DNA from: Kibdelosporangium persicum
GTDB lineage: Bacteria > Actinomycetota > Actinomycetes > Mycobacteriales > Pseudonocardiaceae
Assembly: GCF_013280595.1 (NCBI RefSeq)
Contig: NZ_JAAATY010000002.1
Location: 310,001-374,000 of the forward strand
Length of the DNA: 64,000 bases
Direction: 5' to 3'
Shown: in pieces, positions 56,929 to 64,000 of the stretch
How positions within the stretch are numbered: position 1 is the stretch's first letter
Layout of the letters: every line of letters begins with the position of its first letter
Notes under the pieces: model-generated
Databases searched by the model: none
What the model saw: only the letters and a program-made list of their open reading frames with translations
Told to the model about the DNA's origin: nothing
Program-made: the position numbers and the translations under genes

Positions 56929-58911
56929 TCAGGGTGTGCCGCCCGGTTTGAAGGTTCTGAACACTCTGACGTTGATGGTCTGGTTCTTGGCGATCTTCGT
57001 GCCGGGCTGGACGTCCTGCTCGGCGACCTCGTTGAGCTTGGTCACGTCGTTGGTCTCGTCCGCGTCGATCCGCATGTCGCCGTCCCAGCCGAGCACGCGC
57101 AACTCCTGGCGTGCGGCGGCCTCGCTCTTCCCGACCAGGTTGGGCATCGTGATCTGGTTCGGGTCCTGCTGCGGCTGACCCTTGGAGACCTGCAGGGTGA
57201 TCGTCGAACCCGGCCGGGCCTTCTTCGGGTTCATCGCGACCACGATGTCCTTGGGCTGGTCGGACTCGATGTCGGTCCTGGTGACCTTGAAGCCCTCGTT
57301 CTCCAGGTTGGTCTTGGCCGAGTTGAAGTCCTGGCCGACCACGTTCGGCACGTCGACCTGCGCGGGCTGCTTGCCGACCACCAGCTTGACCGTGGTGCCC
57401 TTCGGGACCTCGACGCCGATACCCGGGTTGGTGTTGGTCACCTTGCCGACCAGCCTCGTGTCGGTGGTCTCCTCGGTGACCTCGTCCGGTGAGACCGTCA
57501 GGCCCGCCTCACCGAGGGTCTTCGCGGCGTCCTCCTTGGACTTGCCCTTGACGTCGGGGATCTTGACCGCGCTGGCGCTGCGCCCGATCTGCAGCGTGAC
57601 CGAGCTGCCCTGGCCGAGCTTGCCGGGCGGCGGATTCTGCTGGATCACGGTGCCGACGTCCTCCGCCTTGCACGGCGCCTCCTGGCCGGGGCCAGGAGGC
57701 TCACAGGGGACGTTCTCGATGGTGACCTGGAAGCCCAGGGCTTCGAGCTGGTTGCGGGCCGCGGTCTCCTGGGCCCCCTTCACCGAGGGCAGGTCGACGA
57801 ACTGGGTACCGCTGTCGTCGCCGGCCAGCAGTTTTGTGGTCAGCCAGATGCCGAGCACGATCACGGCGACGACGAGCAACGTGATCACCGCTGTCATCCA
57901 CGCCTTACGGCGCTTGCGTTTGCGCTCTTCCTCACCGGCGTCGTAGTCGTCGTAGTCGTCGGCGAGCGCGTCCGGGCGGTGTCTGCCGCGCGGGTTGTCG
58001 TTGATCCGCGTCTGCTGGCCCAGCATCGCGGTGCGGTCGTCCTCGGTCATCACCATCGGCGCGGCCGGGCGCTGCCCGGACAGCACACGCACGATGTCCA
58101 TCCGCATCTCCGCGGCCGACTGGTAGCGGTTCGCGGCGCCCTTGGCCATCGCCTTGAGCACGATCGCGTCGAGCTGCGGGCTGACGCGGGAGTTGAGCTG
58201 CGACGGCTTGCGTGGGTCCTCGCGGACGTGCTGGTAGGCGACAGCGACAGGGGAGTCACCGGTGAACGGCGGCTCCCCTGTCAACAGCTCGAACAGCACG
58301 CAACCTGTTGCGTAAACGTCACTTCGCGCGTCGACCGTTTCGCCGCGTGCCTGCTCCGGCGACAGGTACTGCGCGGTTCCTATCACCGCGGCGGTCTGTG
58401 TCACGGCCGCTTGGCCGTCATGCACCGCGCGGGCGATACCGAAGTCCATCACCTTGACGGCGCCGGTCTTGGTGATCATCACGTTGGCGGGTTTGACGTC
58501 GCGGTGCACGATGCCGTGCCGGTGGGAGAAGTCCAGTGCCGCGCAGACGTCCGCCATGATCTCCATGGCGCGCTGGCCGGGCAGTGGTCCTTCGGTCTTG
58601 ACGATGTCGCGCAGGGTCCGTCCGTCGACGTACTCCATCACGATGTACGGCAGCGGGCCGTACTCGGTGCGCGTCTCGCCGGTGTCGTAGACCGCGACGA
58701 TCGCGGGGTGGTTGAGCGCGGCCGCGTTCTGGGCCTCGCGCCGGAACCGTTCCTGGAACTGCGGGTCCCTCGCCAGGTCGGCACGCAGCACCTTCACCGC
58801 GACGTCACGACCGAGCCGAACGTCACGGCCCTTGTGAACCTCGGACATGCCGCCATAGCCGAGCGTCTCGCCCAGCTCATAGCGATTGGAGAGCAGTCGC
58901 GGTGTCGTCAT
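56929..58911 (-). CDS. pknB: Ser/Thr protein kinase PknB with four PASTA domains
   Basis: A membrane kinase that senses peptidoglycan fragments and controls cell-wall growth and division. The 660 residues have a kinase domain (10-275) with GYGGMSEVHKGRD, VAVKVLRADLARD, IVHRDVKPANVMI, VMDFGIARAV and the activation loop QTAAVIGTAQYLSPEQ. One membrane helix follows near 340 (VITLLVVAVIVLGIWLTTKL). Then come four PASTA domains: FVDLPSVKGAQ near 370, VKIPDVKGKSKED near 450, VDVPNVVGQDFNS near 520, ITMPNLVGKSEAA near 585. The first PASTA has an inserted Cys-containing loop (CEPPGPGQEAPC). Confidence 0.97.
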   Translation of the reverse strand: MTTPRLLSNRYELGETLGYGGMSEVHKGRDVRLGRDVAVKVLRADLARDPQFQERFRREAQNAAALNHPAIVAVYDTGETRTEYGPLPYIVMEYVDGRTLRDIVKTEGPLPGQRAMEIMADVCAALDFSHRHGIVHRDVKPANVMITKTGAVKVMDFGIARAVHDGQAAVTQTAAVIGTAQYLSPEQARGETVDARSDVYATGCVLFELLTGEPPFTGDSPVAVAYQHVREDPRKPSQLNSRVSPQLDAIVLKAMAKGAANRYQSAAEMRMDIVRVLSGQRPAAPMVMTEDDRTAMLGQQTRINDNPRGRHRPDALADDYDDYDAGEEERKRKRRKAWMTAVITLLVVAVIVLGIWLTTKLLAGDDSGTQFVDLPSVKGAQETAARNQLEALGFQVTIENVPCEPPGPGQEAPCKAEDVGTVIQQNPPPGKLGQGSSVTLQIGRSASAVKIPDVKGKSKEDAAKTLGEAGLTVSPDEVTEETTDTRLVGKVTNTNPGIGVEVPKGTTVKLVVGKQPAQVDVPNVVGQDFNSAKTNLENEGFKVTRTDIESDQPKDIVVAMNPKKARPGSTITLQVSKGQPQQDPNQITMPNLVGKSEAAARQELRVLGWDGDMRIDADETNDVTKLNEVAEQDVQPGTKIAKNQTINVRVFRTFKPGGTP

Positions 58912-58984
58912 CGCTGCGTAGTCCCGCTCCTAGTCAACTTCTCGGTCCCATCATGCCCGCTCTTGCCGGTCCGCCAGGCCGTTT

Positions 58985-60418
58985 TCAACCAGGTGGCTGT
59001 CTGTCCGGGTCGCATTCAACAGTCACCTTCGACCCCTGGTCCACCTGTCCGATCGGTTGCACGCTTGTCACGTAGCACGTCCGCAGGTCCTGCGACGGTT
59101 CGCCCGACAACGGTAGCGACCGAACTTCCGGTTGAAGACCAGCCTCTCGCAACCGCTCGACTACTTCCGAAGCGGGGTGGCCGAGCAGTTCCCCGGCCTT
59201 CACCTGGGCCACGGCCGGCCGCCCTTGTCCGTTCGGCTCACCATATGCCGGTCCGTCCGGCGGGAAACTGACCCCGGGGTTCTGGGTGGCGCTGCCGGAG
59301 ACCGGGTTGGGCGTGCCGGGTGAGCGGGACGTGGACCCGGTCAGCCGCGGAATCGCCCAGATCGCCAGCACGACCAGCGCCACCAGCAGTAACGCCAGCA
59401 AAGTCCACAGCCAGGCCCGGCTGCCGCGGCGCGGCCGGCGGGGTGGCAACGGGAACGAGCCGGTGCCGTGCACCATCGGCGGGGGCATGCCCGCCGGGAC
59501 GACACCCGGATGAGTCCCGGGATGTGTCACGGGGTGTGCGGCCGCCAACGCCATTCCCGACGGTGTGGGCAGCGGACGACCGGCACGGACCGCGGCGACC
59601 GCCGCGGCGAACTCGCCGCCGTTGCTGTAGCGCTGGCGCGGGTCCTTCACGAGGGTGGCCTCGATGACGGCCCGTGCACCAGGCGGCACGTCCGGCGGCA
59701 ACGGCGGCGGGATGTCCCTGATGTGCATCATCGCCACCGTGACAGCGTTTTCCGACAGGAACGGCCGATGCCCCATGAGGCACTCGTACCCGACCACTGC
59801 CAGTGAGTACACATCGCTGGCCGGCTCGGCGTCGTGACCGAGGGCCTGTTCCGGCGCGATGTAGTGGGCCGTGCCCATGACCATGCCCGACCGGGTCACC
59901 GGAGCCGCGTCGGCGGCCTTGGCGATGCCGAAGTCGGTCAGCTTCACCACACCCGCGGGCGTGATCATGATGTTGCCCGGTTTGACGTCCCGGTGGACGT
60001 ACCCGCCCGCGTGCGCGGCCTGCAGCGCGTTGCCCGCCTGCTCGAGGATGTCCAGCGTCCGCTCGGCGTTGATCCGGCCCTCCCTGGCCAGGATGGACGC
60101 CAGCGGTTCGCCCTCGACCAGCTCCATCACCAGGTACGCGGTGTCCTGCGGCCCGTCCGCCGTGGCGGCCGTCTCGCCGTAGTCGTGCACCGAGGCGATG
60201 CCAGGGTGGTTAAGCGAGGACATGGTCCGTGCCTCGGTCCGGAACCGGTGCAGGAACTCGGCGTCGCCGCACAGCTCGGGTTTGAGCACCTTCACCGCGA
60301 CGGCACGGTCCAGCCGCGTGTCGGCGGCCTCCCACACCTCACCCATGCCGCCGACGGCGATGCGCCGCACCAACCGATACCGGTCGGCGAGCAGCTGCCC
60401 CGTCGTCAGCATGCTCAC
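58985..60418 (-). CDS. pknA: Ser/Thr protein kinase PknA
   Basis: The partner kinase of PknB in control of cell shape. The 477 residues have a kinase domain (12-275) with [50 protein letters not shown] and [13 protein letters not shown]. One membrane helix follows near 340 ([20 protein letters not shown]). The C-terminal tail ends in a single PASTA-like domain ([20 protein letters not shown], then [11 protein letters not shown]); mycobacterial PknA has none. A GTG start overlaps the pbpA stop, with GGAGGT upstream. Confidence 0.95.
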   Translation of the reverse strand: MSMLTTGQLLADRYRLVRRIAVGGMGEVWEAADTRLDRAVAVKVLKPELCGDAEFLHRFRTEARTMSSLNHPGIASVHDYGETAATADGPQDTAYLVMELVEGEPLASILAREGRINAERTLDILEQAGNALQAAHAGGYVHRDVKPGNIMITPAGVVKLTDFGIAKAADAAPVTRSGMVMGTAHYIAPEQALGHDAEPASDVYSLAVVGYECLMGHRPFLSENAVTVAMMHIRDIPPPLPPDVPPGARAVIEATLVKDPRQRYSNGGEFAAAVAAVRAGRPLPTPSGMALAAAHPVTHPGTHPGVVPAGMPPPMVHGTGSFPLPPRRPRRGSRAWLWTLLALLLVALVVLAIWAIPRLTGSTSRSPGTPNPVSGSATQNPGVSFPPDGPAYGEPNGQGRPAVAQVKAGELLGHPASEVVERLREAGLQPEVRSLPLSGEPSQDLRTCYVTSVQPIGQVDQGSKVTVECDPDRQPPG

Positions 60419-61896
60419 CTACCTCCGATGCCCGGCATGGCGTTGATCGTGGCCCGGCCGACCGACGCGGCCACCGAGCCACCGGTCGCGGCGAGCCCGC
60501 GGTTGCCGCCGCTCTCCACAATGACGGCTACGGCGATCTGCGGGTTGTCCGCGGGCGCGAAAGCGACGTACCACGCGTGGGGCGGAGTGTTCTTCGGGTC
60601 GGTGCCGTGCTCGGCGGTACCGGTCTTCGACGCGATGGTCAGACCGTTGACCTTGCCGTTGCCCCTGGTGTTCTCCTCGGACTTCTTCATCATGTCGCGC
60701 AGCACGCCCGCGTTGGACGTGGACATCGCGCGGCCCAGTTCGTCCGCGTCGAACTTCGACATCTCCGACAGGTCCGGGGCCAGCACCTTCTGCACCAGCT
60801 GCGGGCGCATCAGCACGCCGCCGTTGGCGATCGCCGAGACGATCATCGCGTCCTGCAGCGGCGTCAGCCGGACGTCGCGCTGGCCGATGCCGGTCTGGTA
60901 GATCGAGGCGGCGTCGGGCAGCGGGCCGATGCTGGACTCCTCGACCCCCATCGGGATCTGCAGGTCGGTCTGGCCGATGCCGAACTTGGCGGCCTGGTCC
61001 CGCAGCTTGTCCGCACCGAGCTGGTCGGCCAGCGTGGCGAACGCGGTGTTGCACGACAGCGCCAGCGCGGTCTCCAGCGACGCGGTGGCCTGGTCGTTGG
61101 GACCGCAGTGGCCGCCGTTGAAGTTCTCCAGATCGGTCCGGGTGCCCGGCAGCTGGACGCTGTTGGCCGCGGTCAACTGGGCGTCCTTGGTGACGCCGTC
61201 CTCCAGCGCGGCGGCGGTGACCACGAGCTTGAACGTCGAGCCGGGCGGGTACGTCTCCTGGATCGCCCGGTTGAGCATCGGCTTGAGCTTGTCGTCGGCG
61301 TACGCCCGGTAGGCCTTCTCCTGCTCGTCGCCGTCGTGTGACGACAGCGGGTTCGGGTCGTAGGACGGCGTGGACACCATCGCCAGGATCTCGCCGGTCT
61401 GCGGCCGGATCGCGACCACCGAGCCGGTGTAGTTGGCGGCTGTCATCGCGTCGTACGCGGTCTGCTGGATCCGTGAGTCGATGGTGGTCTGGATGTTGCC
61501 GCCGCGCGGGTCGCGGCCGGTGATCAGGTCCGAGAGCCTGCGCACGAACAGCCGGTCGTCCGACCCGTCCAGGATTTCCTTCTCCGACCGCTCCAGCGCC
61601 CGCGAGCCGTAGCGCACCGAGTAGTACCCGGTGACCGGCGCGAACGCCGCGCCGAGCGGGTACTGGCGCAGGTAGCGCAGCCGGTCGTTGGTCGGCGTGA
61701 CGGTCGCGATCAGCTTGCCGTCACTGGAGATGATCTTGCCGCGTTCCCGGGAGTACTCGTCGAACAGCACCCGCTGGTTGCGCGGGTCCGCCCGGTAGTC
61801 GTCGGCGTTGACCATCTGGATGTAGGTGATGTTGGCCAGCAGCAACACCACCATGAGAAGCATGGCGAGGCCGACCCGGCGAAGAGGTGTGTTCAT
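60415..61896 (-). CDS. pbpA: Penicillin-binding protein PbpA (transpeptidase)
   Basis: A class B PBP that cross-links peptidoglycan during division or elongation. The 493 residues have an N-terminal anchor ([20 protein letters not shown]), a dimerisation domain to about 150, and a transpeptidase domain with the active Ser in [19 protein letters not shown] near 220, SxN in [16 protein letters not shown] near 282, and KTG in [16 protein letters not shown] near 425. Four-base overlaps on both sides couple it with rodA and pknA. Confidence 0.96.
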   Translation of the reverse strand: MNTPLRRVGLAMLLMVVLLLANITYIQMVNADDYRADPRNQRVLFDEYSRERGKIISSDGKLIATVTPTNDRLRYLRQYPLGAAFAPVTGYYSVRYGSRALERSEKEILDGSDDRLFVRRLSDLITGRDPRGGNIQTTIDSRIQQTAYDAMTAANYTGSVVAIRPQTGEILAMVSTPSYDPNPLSSHDGDEQEKAYRAYADDKLKPMLNRAIQETYPPGSTFKLVVTAAALEDGVTKDAQLTAANSVQLPGTRTDLENFNGGHCGPNDQATASLETALALSCNTAFATLADQLGADKLRDQAAKFGIGQTDLQIPMGVEESSIGPLPDAASIYQTGIGQRDVRLTPLQDAMIVSAIANGGVLMRPQLVQKVLAPDLSEMSKFDADELGRAMSTSNAGVLRDMMKKSEENTRGNGKVNGLTIASKTGTAEHGTDPKNTPPHAWYVAFAPADNPQIAVAVIVESGGNRGLAATGGSVAASVGRATINAMPGIGGR

Positions 61897-63380
61897 GACG
61901 GCCGCTCCACCATCACCGTGCTCGCCTCCGCGATTGGTGCCTGCTGGACCGGCCGCGGGCGCGACCCGGTCTGTGGCCGCCGCGCGGCGTCGGATATCCG
62001 CAACAGCAGGGCTATCAGGATGTAGTTCGCCAGCAGTGAGGAACCGCCGTACGAGAGGAAGGGCGCGGTGATACCGGTCATCGGGATCAGCGCGGTCACG
62101 CCGCCGACCACGACGAACAACTGCATGATGATGGCGAACGACAGGCCGCCGCCCAGCAGTTTGCCGAAGCTGTCGCGCACGGCGACCGCACTGCGCAGGC
62201 CCCGCATCGCCAGGATCATGTACACCATCAGCAGTGCGGTCAGGCCGATGAAGCCGAGCTCCTCACCGATCGCCGCGGTGATGAAGTCGGTGCTGGCCTC
62301 CGGCACGATGTCCGGCCGTCCCGCGCCGAGTCCCGTGCCCGCCATCCCGCCGGTGCCCAGGCCGAACAGGCCCTGGGCGATCTGGAAGCTGCCGCCGAGC
62401 TTCTCGAACAGGTCCTTGTCCATCGGGGTCAGCCAGTTCGCCACCCGCTGCTGCACGTGCGTGAACAGCGAGAACGCCACCAGACAGCCACCGATGAACA
62501 GCGACAGGCCGATGACCACCCATGCGGCGCGTTCGGTCGCCACGTAGAGCATCGCGAGCACGATGCCGAAGATCAGCAGCGACGTGCCGAGGTCCTTCTC
62601 GAAGACCAGGACGCCGAGCGCGACACCCCACGCGACCAGGATCGGCCCGAGGTCCCGTGCCCTGGGCAGTTCCATGCCGAGGAACCGGCGGCCTGCGACC
62701 ATGAACAGGTCGCGTTTGGACACCAGGAACGACGCGAAGAACACCATCAGCAGGATCTTGGCGAACTCACCCGGCTGGATGTTGAAGAACCCGAGCTTCA
62801 GCCACACCTTGGCGCCGTTGGCCTCCGAGATGCTGGCGGGCAGCATCGCGGGCAGGGCCAGCGCGAACAGGCCGACCAGGCCGGCGGTGTAGCCGTACTT
62901 CGCCAGCACCCGGTGGTTGCGCACGACGAACAGCACGACCAGGAAGAACACCAGCGCGATGGCCGTCCACAGCACCTGTTTCGGTGCGGATGGGGCGTAC
63001 TCCCGTGCCCTGGCAAGCGCTTGCTCAGCCTTGGCCAGGTCGATCCGGTAGATCATCACCAGGCCGAACCCGTGCAGCAGCGCCACACACGGCAGGATCA
63101 GCGGGTCCGCGTACGGCGCCCACTTGCGCACCGCCAGGTGCGCGATGGTGAACACGGCGAAGAACGCCAGGCCGTACCAGAGGATCTGGATCGTCAGCTC
63201 TTGCTTCTGGTTGATCGAGACCAGCGTTAACGCGCTGGTGACCAGCGCGGCGGCGAAGGCGAGCATCCACAGCTCCGTGCCGCGCCTGGTCGGCGCGACC
63301 GGCTGCATACCGGGACTGCTGTTGTTGCCCTGCCCGGTCGCCGTCGCCGGACCCGCCCCGACGGGGACCGGTTGCGCCAT
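61893..63380 (-). CDS. rodA: SEDS glycosyltransferase RodA/FtsW family
   Basis: Polymerises lipid II into glycan strands together with PbpA. The 495 residues form about twelve membrane helices (for example AFAAALVTSALTLVSINQK and LAMLYVATERAAWVVIGLSL). The SEDS signatures include QPGEFAKILLMVFFASFLVS near 205, GGMAGTGLGAGRPDIVPEAS near 350, and FLSYGGSSLLANYILIALLL near 440. Overlap with both neighbours places it in the pstP-rodA-pbpA-pknA-pknB operon. Confidence 0.96.
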   Translation of the reverse strand: MAQPVPVGAGPATATGQGNNSSPGMQPVAPTRRGTELWMLAFAAALVTSALTLVSINQKQELTIQILWYGLAFFAVFTIAHLAVRKWAPYADPLILPCVALLHGFGLVMIYRIDLAKAEQALARAREYAPSAPKQVLWTAIALVFFLVVLFVVRNHRVLAKYGYTAGLVGLFALALPAMLPASISEANGAKVWLKLGFFNIQPGEFAKILLMVFFASFLVSKRDLFMVAGRRFLGMELPRARDLGPILVAWGVALGVLVFEKDLGTSLLIFGIVLAMLYVATERAAWVVIGLSLFIGGCLVAFSLFTHVQQRVANWLTPMDKDLFEKLGGSFQIAQGLFGLGTGGMAGTGLGAGRPDIVPEASTDFITAAIGEELGFIGLTALLMVYMILAMRGLRSAVAVRDSFGKLLGGGLSFAIIMQLFVVVGGVTALIPMTGITAPFLSYGGSSLLANYILIALLLRISDAARRPQTGSRPRPVQQAPIAEASTVMVERPS

Positions 63381-64000
63381 CAGCCGCCGCCACCCTCGTT
63401 GTGCTCGGGCCGGCAGTCCACACCCGGACGCGGCGACGACGACGGCATGGTGCTCGCCATCTCAGGGTTCGCCGGGTCCGTCGGCGGCGTGGACGTCGCC
63501 GACTGGTTCTGCTGTTGCTGCTGTGCGATCACGTCCGGGCACGGGTCGAGCACGTTCTCGGTCCGCAACCGGTTGATGAACTCACGTGCCTCGTTCAGGC
63601 TGCCATAAGTGTTGCTGCCGCCGAGCACAGTCGCCTTACCGGTTTCGTCGAGTTGGTCCACGTAACGCTTGTTGCACTTGGCCAGCGCCGGATCGCACGA
63701 CCCCTGCACCTCACGCTGCAAAGGAATACCCAGCACGCTGCCCGGAACACCCTGGAAGATCGCGATCTCGCCCTTGAACTGAGCGGTTCCTTCGCCCACG
63801 TAGTAATTTCGCAGCACGAAGTACCGGATGGTGAACACCCCGCCGACGACCAGGACCAGCACCGCCAGCACCAGCGCGGCGATCTTCAACCGCTTGCGGC
63901 CCTTGGCTTTCGGGTCTTCCGGCTCGGGCTGGTCCAGCTTGCGCGGTTCGGGACGCGGCTGCGCGGCGGCGGTCATCGCCGCGGCACGCGACGCGGAGGA
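63380..64000 (-). CDS. pstP: PstP Ser/Thr phosphatase, C-terminal part
   Basis: The frame is open to the last base of the window, so the N-terminal PP2C domain is outside. Visible are a basic linker (KAKGRKRLKIA), one membrane helix (ALVLAVLVLVVGGVFTIRYF), an outer domain with NYYVGEGTAQFKGEIAIFQG and LGIPLQREVQGSCDPALAKC, and a Ser/Pro-rich tail. The stop and the rodA start share one base (TGATG). The place before rodA is that of PstP in M. tuberculosis. The outer domain is clearly related to that of the phosphatase at 55.4 kb. Confidence 0.88.
   Translation of the reverse strand, partial: SSASRAAAMTAAAQPRPEPRKLDQPEPEDPKAKGRKRLKIAALVLAVLVLVVGGVFTIRYFVLRNYYVGEGTAQFKGEIAIFQGVPGSVLGIPLQREVQGSCDPALAKCNKRYVDQLDETGKATVLGGSNTYGSLNEAREFINRLRTENVLDPCPDVIAQQQQQNQSATSTPPTDPANPEMASTMPSSSPRPGVDCRPEHNEGGGG

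Overview
This 64 kb window is the replication-origin region of a high-GC actinomycete. The evidence is very high GC throughout, frequent GTG starts, the order rpmH-dnaA-oriC-dnaN-gnd-recF-dciA-gyrB-gyrA, a CrgA, a class E sortase, a DLW-39 protein and a PknA/PknB/PbpA/RodA/PstP cluster. Gene order follows the Mycobacterium tuberculosis origin on both sides (pcnA to rpmH on the left, gyrB to pstP on the right), but gnd, sortase and several others are added. A member of the Pseudonocardiaceae or a relative is the best guess; this is inferred from gene content, not from a database match.

Left part (1-7.4 kb): a truncated HEAT-repeat protein, leucyl-tRNA synthetase, a secreted phytase-like esterase, an SdpI-family membrane protein, a probable 185-bp MITE-like element lying exactly between two stop codons, and a YqgE protein. 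From 7.4 to 20.5 kb comes the conserved block: MFS transporter, CCA-adding enzyme, Nudix hydrolase, a large exported protein, lipid II flippase MurJ, a separate MviN-type pseudokinase, SigM with its probable anti-sigma factor, thioredoxin reductase/thioredoxin behind a SigR/SigH-type promoter, and CwlM. From 20.5 to 29.1 kb: a GNAT protein, an aminotransferase, a D-Ala-D-Ala ligase-like protein, parB-parA-rsmG with four parS sites, and the khpB-yidC-yidD-rnpA-rpmH string.

Centre (29.1-43.8 kb): dnaA, about 1.5 kb of oriC with many DnaA boxes and a perfect 16-bp inverted repeat, dnaN, gnd, recF, dciA (with tandem DnaA boxes inside the gene), gyrB, an unlisted 39-codon zinc-ribbon ORF, gyrA carrying a 420-residue intein at the catalytic tyrosine, a DUF3566 membrane protein, tRNA-Ile and tRNA-Ala.

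Right part (44-64 kb): an accessory block (plsC, kptA, a HAD-like protein, LysR, IspD-like, FadR, DoxX, a lipoprotein, a small membrane protein) interrupts the conserved order; then ppiA, rhomboid protease, PH-domain protein, crgA, srtE, a HAD phosphatase, pabA/trpG, and the cell-wall/division kinase cluster. That cluster has a PP2C phosphatase at each end, with related extracellular domains.

The most unusual signal is a three-copy non-coding unit (oriC about 31.9 kb, 49.6 kb and 53.8 kb). Each copy has a near-perfect palindrome with core CGAACGG-N-CCGTTCG, then a sigma-70-like promoter at nearly fixed distance, then a G/C-rich hairpin. In the oriC copy the hairpin is followed by a T-tract, making a minimal operator-promoter-terminator unit. 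None of the copies has a sense gene directly downstream.
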